A stretch of DNA of 12,949 bases from Solirubrobacterales bacterium (lineage in GTDB: Bacteria > Actinomycetota > Thermoleophilia > Solirubrobacterales > Solirubrobacteraceae). The stretch's first letter is position 1; the number at the start of each line of letters is the position of its first letter. A program made the translations under genes and the position numbers. This document shows, in pieces, positions 1-7,154 of the stretch. The DNA lies in NCBI GenBank assembly GCA_003157595.1, contig PMKB01000058.1:1-12949 (forward strand), given 5' to 3'. The notes below the pieces were generated by a model. That model was not told the DNA's origin. It made no database searches and was given only the letters and a program-made list of their open reading frames with translations.

Positions 1-133
1 CGCGGCGGCCGCCGTCGCCGGCGAGGGGCTCGAGCCGCCGTCGGACGTGCACGCGAGCGGCTCCTACCGGCGCGAGATGGCCGCCGTGATGGCGAAGCGT
101 GCGCTGGCGGACGCGATCGGCGGCGCGAGATGA
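1..133 (+). CDS. FAD-binding subunit of a molybdenum hydroxylase (CoxM-like), C-terminal end only
   Basis: Only the last 43 codons are in the window, read from base 2 to the TGA at 131-133. The peptide ends in a segment containing HASGSYRREMAAVMAKRAL, which resembles the C-terminal end of CoxM/XdhB-type FAD subunits, where a His-Ala-Ser...Tyr-Arg segment is followed by a helix of the form M..V...RAL. In this family the subunit carries FAD and passes electrons from the 2Fe-2S subunit to the final acceptor. The assignment also rests on context: the 2Fe-2S and Mo subunits follow directly, 45 nt downstream, in the common M-S-L order. The N-terminal FAD domain lies outside the window, so cofactor motifs cannot be checked. 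Confidence 0.8.
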   Translation, partial: AAAAVAGEGLEPPSDVHASGSYRREMAAVMAKRALADAIGGAR

Positions 134-167
134 GGTCCGGCGCGAGATTCCCGACACGACGAGAGGC

Positions 168-172
168 GGAGG
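168..172 (+). promoter_or_regulatory. Ribosome binding site of the 2Fe-2S subunit gene
   Basis: GGAGG lies 6 nt before the ATG at 179. It supports that ATG as the start and shows that this gene is translated independently of the upstream FAD subunit gene. Confidence 0.75.
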
Positions 173-178
173 TGGCTG

Positions 179-670
179 ATGGCGACTGAGGGCGCAGCGG
201 TACACGTGATCGACGTGACGGTCAACGGCGTGCCCCACTCCACCGCCGTGCCGGCCCGGCGGCTGCTCGAGCATTTCATACGCGAGACGCTCGGCCTGCG
301 CGGCACGCACATCGGCTGCGACACCGGCAACTGCGGCGCCTGCTCGGTGATCTGCGACGGCCAGCTGATCAAGAGCTGCATGATGCTCGCGGTCCAGGCC
401 GACGGCTGCGAGATCGAGACGATCGAGAGCCTCGGCGACGGCCCCGACGGACTCGACCCGATCCAGCAGGCCTTCAAAGAGCACCACGGCCTGCAGTGCG
501 GCTACTGCACGCCCGGGATCGTGCTGAACGCGAAGACGCTGCTGGCGGAGAACCCACACCCCAGCGAGGCGGAGATTCGCCGCGCGCTGAAGGGCAACAT
601 CTGCCGCTGCACAGGCTATGTGAACATCGTCCGGTCGATCGAGGCCGCCGCCGGAGCCCAAGGAGAGTGA
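179..670 (+). CDS. 2Fe-2S subunit of a molybdenum hydroxylase (CoxS/XdhC-type small subunit)
   Basis: The 163-residue protein carries two [2Fe-2S] clusters that move electrons from the Mo centre to FAD in xanthine dehydrogenase-family enzymes. The N-terminal plant-ferredoxin-type domain (about residues 8-83) has Cys47, Cys52, Cys55 and Cys67 in the pattern [12 protein letters not shown]...SC. The C-terminal four-helix domain (about 90-160) has Cys107, Cys110, Cys142 and Cys144 in QCGYCTPG and ICRCTGY. All eight ligands are present, and the length matches the family (about 155-170). The ATG is preceded by GGAGG. The gene lies 45 nt after the FAD subunit and 4 nt before the Mo subunit, so all three are probably one transcript. 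It acts in the cytoplasm as part of an (LMS)2-type complex, by family knowledge. Confidence 0.95.
   Translation: MATEGAAVHVIDVTVNGVPHSTAVPARRLLEHFIRETLGLRGTHIGCDTGNCGACSVICDGQLIKSCMMLAVQADGCEIETIESLGDGPDGLDPIQQAFKEHHGLQCGYCTPGIVLNAKTLLAENPHPSEAEIRRALKGNICRCTGYVNIVRSIEAAAGAQGE
660..665 (+). promoter_or_regulatory. Ribosome binding site of the Mo subunit gene
   Basis: AAGGAG inside the last codons of the 2Fe-2S gene lies 9 nt before the ATG at 675. It fixes the start and suggests coupled translation across the 4-nt junction. Confidence 0.7.
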
Positions 671-674
671 CGCG

Positions 675-3161
675 ATGAGCACCCCATCAGGCGAGACGAC
701 CTACTACCCCGAGGTCGAGCAGAGCGAACGGCTGGGCGCGTGGTCGGGCAAGAGCGTGCCGCGCAAGGAGGACAAGCGCCTGCTGAAGGGCCAGGGAGCC
801 TTCGTCGACGACCTCTGGATGCACCGCCAGGGCCACGTGCACTTCGTGCGCTCGCCCCATGCCCACGCGCGGATCGTCTCGGTCGACGTCTCGCGCTGCG
901 AGGCCGTGGCGGGCGTGTACGCGACGCTCACCGGCGAGGAGGTCGGCCTGTTGCAACAGCCGTTCTTCCAGATGGCCCCCGAGCCGGCCGGTCTGATGAA
1001 GGACTACTGCTTGGCGGTCGGCAAGGCGCGCTACATGGGCGAGCCGGTGGCCTGTGTGCTGGCCGAGTCCGCTGAGCTGGCGCGCGACGCCGCCGCGCTC
1101 GTTGAGGTGGTCTATGAGCCGCTGGCAGTCGTGGTCGACGGGATCGCCACGATCGAACCGCAGGCGCCGGTGCTGCATGAGGAGATCGGCTCGAACGTGG
1201 CCTGGCACGGGCTCTACGACTACGGCGACGTCGACTGGGCGCTCGAGCACGCCGACCACGTCGTGCGGATCGACCGCCTGCACTTCCACCGCTTCTCTTC
1301 GACGCCGCTCGAGACGACGGGCGCGCTGGTCAACTGGGACCCGGGCACGGGCGTGGTCGAGTTCCGCTCCAACAACCAGATGCCGATGTTCGCGGCGATG
1401 TTCATCGGGCCGGCGATCGGCCTGGGGGTCGACCACATGCAGTTCTCGAGCCAGGACATCGGTGGCGGCTTCGGGATCAAGATCACCAGCTACACCTACC
1501 TGACCGCGCTCGCGCTGCTCTCGCGCAAGGCCGGTCGCCCGGTGAAGTGGAGCGAGTCGCGCTGGGAGCACCTCGTGGCCTCGGCTCACGGCAACGAGCG
1601 AACCTTCCTCGACATCGAGGTGCCCGTGATGAGCGACGGCACGATCCTCGGCTTCAAGGTGCGGGCCTTCGACGACGCCGGCGCCTACCTGCGCTACGAG
1701 CCGCTCGGCGCGGTGATCTGGTCGCAGGTCGTGCCCGGCAACTACCGCTTCAAGCATGTCCGCGTCGACTACACCGAGACGTTGACGAACAAGTGTCCCG
1801 TCGGCCCCAACCGCGGCTACTCGCGCCTGCAGCATCTGTGGCTGATCGAGCGGATCGTGGATGTCGTCGCGAAGGAGCTGAACTTCGATCGCGTGGCGCT
1901 GCGCAAGCTCAACTACGTGCAACCCGAGGAGTTCCCCTACGAGACGCCGAACGGCTGCATCTACGACTCCGGCGACTACCCGGCGATGCTCGACCAGGTG
2001 CTCGAGCTGATCGACTACGAGGGCGCCCGCGCCCGCCAGCTCGCGAGCGCCGGCAGCGGCAAGCGGATCGGCATCGGGATCGGCTCGACGCTCGACTCCG
2101 GCACCAACAACTTCGGGCAATCGCGGATCATCAACTCCGCGCTTCCGTTCTCCGGCAACGGCGAGGCCGCGGTCGTGCGGCTCGACCTCTACGGCGAGGT
2201 CACGGTGACGATCGGGACCAGCCCGCAGGGACAGGGGCACGAGACGACCGCCGCGCAGGTCACAGCCGACATCCTCGGCTGCAGCCCGGACCAGGTTCAC
2301 GTCGTGGCCGGCTACAACAAGGCGGCGAACACCTACGTCGGCTTCTCGGGCACCTACGCGAGCCAGTTCGCCGTGACCGGCCTGGGCGCCGTGATGGGGG
2401 CGGCCGAGCGACTGCGTGGGGAGATCGTCAAGGTCGGGGCGTGCATGCTCGGCGCCGAGGAGTCAGACATCGAGCTCGCCGACGGATTCGTCCGCCTCGC
2501 GGCCAATCCGCAGGCGGCGATCCCCTTCATCGGCATCGCGGCCACCGTCTTCGCGAACGTGGCCGAGCTGCCCGGTGAGCTGGCCGACTCCGTGACGCTC
2601 AACTGCCGCTATGTGTACCGCCCGCCGTTCACGGTTCCCGACCACGAGACCAAGCGCGGCAAGCTGACGCTGACCTACGCCAGCCAGGTGCACGCGGCGG
2701 TTGTCGAGGTGGACGACGAGACCGGCCAGGTCACGATCCTCGACTACGCGGCGGTCGACGAGTGCGGCCGCAAGGTCAACCCCAAGATCGTCGAGGGCCA
2801 GGTGCACGGCGCCACCGCGCACGGAATCGGAGCGGCGCTGTATGAGAGCTTCGAGTACGACGCCGACGGGCAGCTGCTGAACTCGACGTTCATGGACTAC
2901 CACGCCGCCACCTCGCTCGACGTCCCCCACATTCGCACCGGCGAGATCGAGTGTCCGTCGCCGTTCACCCCCAACGGCGCGAAGGGCATGGGCGAAGGCG
3001 GCGGCGCGCCGCTGTCGACGATCGCCAGCGCGATCGAGGACGCGCTGCCGCACGGCGCCCACATCGTCTACGACACGCACAACAACGCCGAACGGGTTTA
3101 CGAGCTGCTGCGCAGCGCCGCGGCGGCCGGCCCGCGAGGTGTGGAGGTGGTCTCGAGATGA
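675..3161 (+). CDS. Molybdopterin-binding large subunit, xanthine dehydrogenase/CoxL family, non-CO active-site loop
   Basis: The 828-residue catalytic subunit would bind the Mo-molybdopterin cytosine dinucleotide cofactor and hydroxylate its substrate with water-derived oxygen. Visible landmarks are the N-terminal a/b hammerhead domain ([20 protein letters not shown], about residues 27-46), the first Mo-pterin glycine loop [10 protein letters not shown] (260-269), the second loop [13 protein letters not shown] (516-528), and the catalytic glutamate region [10 protein letters not shown] with Glu774. The substrate-side loop reads VGPNRGYSR (376-384). This is neither AYRCSFR of true CO dehydrogenases (form I) nor the AYRGAGR of most form II homologues. 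I therefore do not call it CO dehydrogenase; the substrate is probably an aldehyde, purine, N-heterocycle or similar, and is unknown. It overlaps the next gene by ATGA, so expression is coupled. No Mo-insertion chaperone gene is in the window. Confidence 0.93.
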   Translation: MSTPSGETTYYPEVEQSERLGAWSGKSVPRKEDKRLLKGQGAFVDDLWMHRQGHVHFVRSPHAHARIVSVDVSRCEAVAGVYATLTGEEVGLLQQPFFQMAPEPAGLMKDYCLAVGKARYMGEPVACVLAESAELARDAAALVEVVYEPLAVVVDGIATIEPQAPVLHEEIGSNVAWHGLYDYGDVDWALEHADHVVRIDRLHFHRFSSTPLETTGALVNWDPGTGVVEFRSNNQMPMFAAMFIGPAIGLGVDHMQFSSQDIGGGFGIKITSYTYLTALALLSRKAGRPVKWSESRWEHLVASAHGNERTFLDIEVPVMSDGTILGFKVRAFDDAGAYLRYEPLGAVIWSQVVPGNYRFKHVRVDYTETLTNKCPVGPNRGYSRLQHLWLIERIVDVVAKELNFDRVALRKLNYVQPEEFPYETPNGCIYDSGDYPAMLDQVLELIDYEGARARQLASAGSGKRIGIGIGSTLDSGTNNFGQSRIINSALPFSGNGEAAVVRLDLYGEVTVTIGTSPQGQGHETTAAQVTADILGCSPDQVHVVAGYNKAANTYVGFSGTYASQFAVTGLGAVMGAAERLRGEIVKVGACMLGAEESDIELADGFVRLAANPQAAIPFIGIAATVFANVAELPGELADSVTLNCRYVYRPPFTVPDHETKRGKLTLTYASQVHAAVVEVDDETGQVTILDYAAVDECGRKVNPKIVEGQVHGATAHGIGAALYESFEYDADGQLLNSTFMDYHAATSLDVPHIRTGEIECPSPFTPNGAKGMGEGGGAPLSTIASAIEDALPHGAHIVYDTHNNAERVYELLRSAAAAGPRGVEVVSR

Positions 3162-3607
3162 TCGTCAGCGGCCAGATGACGGTGGCGAGTCCGCGCGAGG
3201 AGCTGTGGGCTGTCCTGAGCGACCCGGGCCGCCTGGCGCAGGCGCTGCCCGGCGTCGGCGATGTCTCGGTCCAGGACGAGCGCCACTTCAGTGCCGTCGC
3301 CCACCCGTTCACGGCGCTCGGCGAGACGCGCGTGGCGCTGGACTTCGAGATCGTGGAGGCGCGCCCCGGCGAGTTCGTGCGCATCGCCGCCTGCGGGCGC
3401 TCCGGGGAGAACCTGCTCCAGCTCTCGATCGCGCTCGAGCTCGCGTCGGCCGGCGAGGAGACGCAGGCGAGCTGGCGGGCCGAGCTGTTGCTGCGCGGCG
3501 TGCTGGCCTCGCTGCTCCAGCGCGGGCTGGGCGAGCTGCTGCGCGAGCAGGTCGAATCCGTGCTCTGCGCCGGCGCGCGGATCAGCGAGTCCGATCGCGG
3601 GAGCTGA
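3158..3607 (+). CDS. CoxG-like SRPBCC-domain protein
   Basis: The 149-residue protein matches the CoxG family (CO dehydrogenase subunit G, SRPBCC/START-like fold). Its opening [31 protein letters not shown] has the usual pattern of a short strand, a helix with a W...L.D...L...LPG motif, then alternating strands and a long C-terminal amphipathic helix (about 112-142). No signal peptide is seen. In CO dehydrogenase operons CoxG has been linked to membrane attachment of the enzyme. In other Mo hydroxylase operons its role is less clear and may involve small hydrophobic ligands, since SRPBCC folds have a deep pocket. The ATG overlaps the TGA of the large subunit, with GGAGG about 10 nt upstream at 3143-3147. 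Longer in-frame openings exist upstream but would overlap the large subunit by about 200 nt, so I reject them. Confidence 0.85.
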   Translation: MIVSGQMTVASPREELWAVLSDPGRLAQALPGVGDVSVQDERHFSAVAHPFTALGETRVALDFEIVEARPGEFVRIAACGRSGENLLQLSIALELASAGEETQASWRAELLLRGVLASLLQRGLGELLREQVESVLCAGARISESDRGS

Positions 3608-3608
3608 G

Positions 3609-4316
3609 GTGGCCGGCGGACTGACCAGGCTCGCCGGCGCCGGCGCCGTCGAAGGTCATCGTACGCTCGCCGACCGGGCGTTCGCGGCGCTGCACGACGC
3701 GATCGTCACCGGCCGTCTGGCGCCCGGCGAGCGCCTGCCAATCGAAGAGCTGGGGGTCGCGCTGGGGATGAGTGCGATGCCGATCCGCGAGGCCCTGCGC
3801 CGTCTGGACGCCGCCGGCCTGGTCGAGAACATCCCCCACCGCGGCGGCCGCGTGACCGAGCTGTCGATCCCCGATCTGGCCGAGGTCTACGAGGCCCGCC
3901 TGGCACTCGAGCCGCTCGCCGTCCGGCGAGCGGCGCTGCGCTTCGGCGAGGCCGAGGCGGCGCTCGCGACGGAGCGGCTGGCGACGCTCGACGAGCTTCC
4001 CGACGACTCCTCTCCCGAGACCTGGGCTGCCCACACGGCATTTCACTTCGCGCTCTACGACGCCGCCGACTCGCGCTGGCTGCTGCGGCTGATCGAGCCA
4101 CTGTGGGAGACCAGCCAGCGCTACCGCCTCGCCGCGAACGTCGCGCCCAAGCTGCGCGCGCGAAGCGTCGAGCACGAGGTGATCCTGCAGGCGTGCATCC
4201 AGCATGACGCCGAGCTCGCCGCGCGCTCGCTGCACAACCACCTGACACGGACGGCGAACGTCGTGTCGCAGGCGATGGGCGGCACGACGCTGTTTGAGCC
4301 GCTGCCCGAAGGCTAG
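3609..4316 (+). CDS. GntR-family transcriptional regulator, FadR/FCD subfamily
   Basis: Starting at GTG 3609, one base after the CoxG stop, the protein has 235 residues, normal for the family. Residues about 17-83 form a winged helix-turn-helix (LADRAFAALHDAIVTGRLAPGE..., then MSAMPIREALRRLDAAGLVE, then a wing RGGRVTEL). Residues about 88-225 form an all-helical FCD ligand domain with FHFALYDAADSRWL, a His in VEHEVILQA and another in LHNHL. FCD domains usually bind a metal through Asp/Asn-His-His-His; here the usual first Asp position (D..FH) appears to be His (HTAFH), a mild departure. Translational coupling to the Mo hydroxylase genes suggests it controls this operon, probably repressing until the substrate or product binds. 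That is inference from position. A longer open frame runs back through coxG but has no family similarity there. Confidence 0.9.
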   Translation: MAGGLTRLAGAGAVEGHRTLADRAFAALHDAIVTGRLAPGERLPIEELGVALGMSAMPIREALRRLDAAGLVENIPHRGGRVTELSIPDLAEVYEARLALEPLAVRRAALRFGEAEAALATERLATLDELPDDSSPETWAAHTAFHFALYDAADSRWLLRLIEPLWETSQRYRLAANVAPKLRARSVEHEVILQACIQHDAELAARSLHNHLTRTANVVSQAMGGTTLFEPLPEG

Positions 4317-4501
4317 GCCGGTGGCGTCGGTCCCGACCAGCGGCGGGCAGGGCGGCGCGAGGCGAAATACGCCAGCCGGCGCCCAGCCGCCGCGGCGGCC
4401 GTGCCCGGACTGGCGGCGACGGCGATGAACAGCGCAATCGCCGCTCAGCGAGCCCGGCGCGATCCGCGATCCGCCGCGCGGCCCGCAGCACCTCACGCGG
4501 C
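4317..4501. other. Intergenic region between the gntR gene and the GH79-like gene
   Basis: These 185 bases contain no gene I can support. I see a perfect 14-bp GC palindrome at 4386-4399 (GCCGCCGCGGCGGC) and a weak 4-bp hairpin near 4326-4337. No clear terminator with a T-tract and no good -10 box are visible. A promoter for the downstream gene may lie here, but I cannot place it. Confidence 0.5.
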
Positions 4502-4507
4502 GTGAGG
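4491..4507. repeat. Inverted repeat spanning the GTG start of the GH79-like gene
   Basis: CCTCACG (4491-4497), CGG, CGTGAGG (4501-4507) is a perfect 7-bp inverted repeat with a 3-nt centre. The GTG start codon (4502-4504) lies inside the right arm. As DNA it could be an operator. As RNA it could fold over the start codon and reduce translation. No regulator is tied to it by the sequence. Confidence 0.5.
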
Positions 4508-5866
4508 CGGCGCAGACTCGGCCTGGCGGCGGGGATGGCGATCGTCCTCGCCCTGGCGGCGATCGCGCTGCACGGCGTGCACCGAGCCGGGCGGCCGGCC
4601 GCGCACGCGCCGGCGGCGCTGATGCTGGCGGCGCCGGCTGGGCCGGCGCTCACGATCGGCCCCCATCCGGTCGGCCTGAGCATCGAGTATCCGCTGCTCG
4701 TGCATGACCTCGGCAGCGGCCGCTGCCCGCCGCCGGCGTTCACGCACGCGATCGCCGCGCTGGGCTCGCCGGCGCTCCGCATCGGCGGGGACTCACAGGA
4801 CGAGCTGGCACCGGCGGGAAGCCCCGCGCTCCCGGGCCTGCGCGACCTGCCGCCCCGCTTCTGGGCGCAACTGGCGTGCCTGGAGCGCGAAACGCGGATC
4901 CCCGTCGTCGTCGGGCTCAACGTCGCGTGGGGAAAGCGGTCGTGGGCCGCGGAGATGGCGGCCGGCGCACGCGCCGCGATCCCGCGGTCGCGGCTGAGCT
5001 TCGAGCTGGGCAACGAGCCGGACATCTACGGCGATCCGGTGCGGTGGTGGAACGGCCACGCGTTGGTGGCGAACCGGATGCCGTGGCCGACCTACCTGGC
5101 GCGCGTCAGGGCGCTGGCCGCGGTGCTCGGGCCCGGGACCAAGCTCGAAGGGCCCGACTTCGCCTCCGGGCGCTGGGTCGCCAGGGTGCCGCTGCTCGCT
5201 CGGACGCTGCACCTGAGGACGATTGACGCGCACTTCTATCCACTGGACGGCTGCCACGATCCGGGTGCCGCCACCAGCGCGCTGCTCAGCCACCAGATCC
5301 AGACCAAGCTCGATGAGCGCGTCAGGCTCGCCCGTGACGCGCGCGCAGCGGGCCTGAAGGCCGTGATCTCGGAGGCCAACTCGATCAGCTGCGGTGGGCT
5401 TGCGGGTGCCTCCGACGAGCCGGCGGCGGCGGTCTGGGCGGTGCGAATGATCCTGACGGCACTGCGCGACGGCTTCGTCTCAGTGCGCCTGCACTCGAGC
5501 GGGGGCTCCTACGACCCGTTCGTGCTCAGCGCCGGCGAGCTGGTGGCGCGGCCGCTCTACGCGGGCCTGCGCGCGGCCGCCGGCCTGCTGACGCCCGGCG
5601 CCGTGCTCCGCGCGATCCCGAACGCCGCGAGCCTCGACGGCGTTGCGATCACCGCGCCGGATGGGTCGAGGACGATCGTGCTCAGCAATTACGGCTCAAA
5701 GGCCGCGTGGGTCACGCTGCACGCAGCGGCACCCGTGCGCGTGCTGCGCGTGCGCTCCGACGCCCCGACCGTGAGCAGCGCCGCCGTCGTCGCGGCCGCG
5801 GGACGCGCGCGGGTCGAGCTACCGCCGGGTTCCGTGGACGCGATCGCCCTCACGCCGGCCGCTTGA
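4502..5866 (+). CDS. GH79-like glycoside hydrolase (beta-glucuronidase/heparanase family), exported
   Basis: The protein has 454 residues. Residues 1-33 look like a signal peptide or signal anchor: RRRR, then a hydrophobic stretch LGLAAGMAIVLALAAIAL. The rest fits a GH79-type (b/a)8 barrel with a C-terminal b-sandwich. ALRIGGDS (about 91-98) matches the first barrel strands. FELGNEPDIY carries the probable acid/base Glu172. VISEANSISCGG carries the probable nucleophile Glu291 in a setting typical of GH79. The C-terminal part, with IVLSNYGSKAAWVTL, matches the GH79 C-terminal domain. The family cleaves glucuronides and related glycans; the substrate here is unknown. The GTG start is chosen because it supplies the basic n-region. 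An ATG at 4535 (residue 12) is the alternative and would lose the arginines. No good ribosome binding site precedes either. Confidence 0.8.
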   Translation: MRRRRLGLAAGMAIVLALAAIALHGVHRAGRPAAHAPAALMLAAPAGPALTIGPHPVGLSIEYPLLVHDLGSGRCPPPAFTHAIAALGSPALRIGGDSQDELAPAGSPALPGLRDLPPRFWAQLACLERETRIPVVVGLNVAWGKRSWAAEMAAGARAAIPRSRLSFELGNEPDIYGDPVRWWNGHALVANRMPWPTYLARVRALAAVLGPGTKLEGPDFASGRWVARVPLLARTLHLRTIDAHFYPLDGCHDPGAATSALLSHQIQTKLDERVRLARDARAAGLKAVISEANSISCGGLAGASDEPAAAVWAVRMILTALRDGFVSVRLHSSGGSYDPFVLSAGELVARPLYAGLRAAAGLLTPGAVLRAIPNAASLDGVAITAPDGSRTIVLSNYGSKAAWVTLHAAAPVRVLRVRSDAPTVSSAAVVAAAGRARVELPPGSVDAIALTPAA

Positions 5867-5882
5867 GCGGCTGCCTCGCGAT

Positions 5883-5897
5883 CGGCCGGGGCGGCCG
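5883..5897. terminator. Possible hairpin between convergent genes
   Basis: CGGCC (5883-5887) and GGCCG (5893-5897) can pair around a 5-nt loop in the 38-bp gap between two convergent stop codons. A second short stem, GCCGC-TTGA-GCGGC, covers the GH79 stop codon just before it. There is no T-tract, and such stems are common at this GC content, so this is only a candidate. Confidence 0.3.
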
Positions 5898-5904
5898 GCG
5901 CACG

Positions 5905-7140
5905 TCACGCCCGGTTGAGCACGTAGATCCTCACGCTTGCGGTCGGGAAGGCGGTGGCGGTGAAGGAGGCAACGACGTAGTGGACGCCGTCGTAGGTGAC
6001 CGGCCCGCGCGCGGGGAGGTTGGGTGGGCCTGGGAAGCTGCCGGCGAGCTGGCGGCGGCCGGTGCGAACGAGCACCGGGACGTCGGTCAGCGCATGGGCG
6101 AGGATCGTGTAGCCATGGGCGTTCTGCACGGAGAACAGGGCGCTGCCGACGACGTCCCCGGCGCTGTCGCGGATCGGTCGCCGCAGCGGCGCGAGCAGCG
6201 GGATCGACGAGCCGGCGTCGGCGATCACGCGACCCCCGACGCTCACCTGCAGACGGGCGAAGCCGCCGCCGGCGACCATGCCTGTGACGATCTTCGCGGC
6301 CCCCCGGTAGTCGCCGGCCGCCAGCGCCTGCGGCAGCGCCTGGTCGAGCGCGAGCGTGGTGAGCGCCGGGCGCACCGGAGGACCGCTCCGCGACTCCTCG
6401 TAGGCGCGCCGCGCGACGTCGGCGAGCACGTCGGCGCCGACCTGGGCGCAGGTGCTGCGCGCGAGCGTCGCCGGCGGGCTGCGAAACAGGAGCCAGATGC
6501 GAAGCGTGCCCGACGGGAAGCGGCCGTCGCGCAAGCTCGCGACCAGGTAGTGCACGCCTCCGATCGCGACGGAGCCGCGCGCGGGCAGGCGTTGGTTGCC
6601 GGCGGCGATGTCGCTCATGACGGTGCGGCCCCGGTAGCGCATCACGACGGCGGCGCCGACGAGCCGCTGCGCGAGCTTGCGATAACCCGCGTCGTCCTGG
6701 ATCGACATCACGAACGTCCCCACCACGCGCCCACCCAGGCGCAGCGATCCGCTGACCGGCGCGAGCACGAGCGGGCCGCCGAGATCGTCGAGCACGGCTC
6801 CGGCGCGCAGCACGCGCAGGCGAACGATGTGCTCGTGGTTGAAGACGAGCACGTGGACCTCGCTCTCGACCGCCGTGACGTCGTCCGCGGCGACCGCGGC
6901 GGCGAGCACCTGGTCGCTCGAGATCGTGTGCAGCGCCCGCTCGACCGCATTGCCGGTGCTCTCGCCGACGTTGATCCGACGCGCCAGCGCGAACGCGATC
7001 GAGAGGTAGGTGCGGTCGGTCGCCGCAGCGCAGCTCGCGCCGGCGGAGCCCGCGGTCGCGCCGATCAACAGCAGCGCGACGATCACGGCGATCACCGCAC
7101 CGGCAAGCAGCGAAGTGGCGATCCTGGCGCGCTCCGACAT
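5905..7140 (-). CDS. Membrane-anchored extracytoplasmic protein with two tandem Cache-like sensor modules
   Basis: From the ATG at 7140 the protein has 411 residues. Residues 8-30 form one transmembrane or signal-anchor helix, and the rest is probably outside the cell. It consists of two copies of a ~190-residue unit: Cys37 to about Arg220 and Cys231 to the end. Matching blocks are VVGTFVMSIQDDAGY (139-153) with VVGSALFSVQNAHGY (330-344), LPARG (185-189) with LPARG (375-379), and HYLVAS..RFPSGTLRIWLL (197 on) with HYVVAS..AFPTASVRIYVL (387 on). Each unit starts with its only Cys followed by a helix, so the two Cys could form a disulfide. The predicted strands and the V.G.....D..GY pattern recall the extracytoplasmic Cache/PDC sensor fold, but I cannot name the family. 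There is no kinase, HAMP, cyclase or methyl-accepting domain. It is divergent from the response regulator gene at 7621. A TTG 57 nt upstream is possible but unlikely as a start. Confidence 0.75.
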   Translation of the reverse strand: MSERARIATSLLAGAVIAVIVALLLIGATAGSAGASCAAATDRTYLSIAFALARRINVGESTGNAVERALHTISSDQVLAAAVAADDVTAVESEVHVLVFNHEHIVRLRVLRAGAVLDDLGGPLVLAPVSGSLRLGGRVVGTFVMSIQDDAGYRKLAQRLVGAAVVMRYRGRTVMSDIAAGNQRLPARGSVAIGGVHYLVASLRDGRFPSGTLRIWLLFRSPPATLARSTCAQVGADVLADVARRAYEESRSGPPVRPALTTLALDQALPQALAAGDYRGAAKIVTGMVAGGGFARLQVSVGGRVIADAGSSIPLLAPLRRPIRDSAGDVVGSALFSVQNAHGYTILAHALTDVPVLVRTGRRQLAGSFPGPPNLPARGPVTYDGVHYVVASFTATAFPTASVRIYVLNRA

Positions 7141-7148
7141 GCCGCGAC

Positions 7149-7154
7149 ACCGTA
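7149..7154 (-). promoter_or_regulatory. Candidate -10 element of the Cache-like gene
   Basis: On the minus strand TACGGT lies 8 nt before the ATG at 7140. There is no Shine-Dalgarno sequence in between, which fits a leaderless or nearly leaderless transcript. No convincing -35 element is seen. Confidence 0.35.

Noticed and set aside
687..2300. Long open frame (537 codons) antisense to the Mo subunit gene
   Set aside because: High GC makes antisense frames open by chance. The translation is Arg/Val/Asp-rich without any family pattern, while the sense frame has all Mo hydroxylase motifs.
675..3161. Calling this operon aerobic CO dehydrogenase (coxMSL)
   Set aside because: The AYRCSFR loop that marks true CO dehydrogenase is absent. 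The gene order and a CoxG-like protein alone do not show CO oxidation.
4386..4399. 14-bp GC palindrome as a terminator or operator
   Set aside because: It is a plain GCC/GGC palindrome expected often at this base composition, with no loop room for an RNA hairpin and no T-tract.
3706..5025. 439-codon minus-strand frame across gntR and the GH79-like gene
   Set aside because: Composition is Arg/Ala/Pro/Ser noise, and it crosses two well-supported genes in the other direction.
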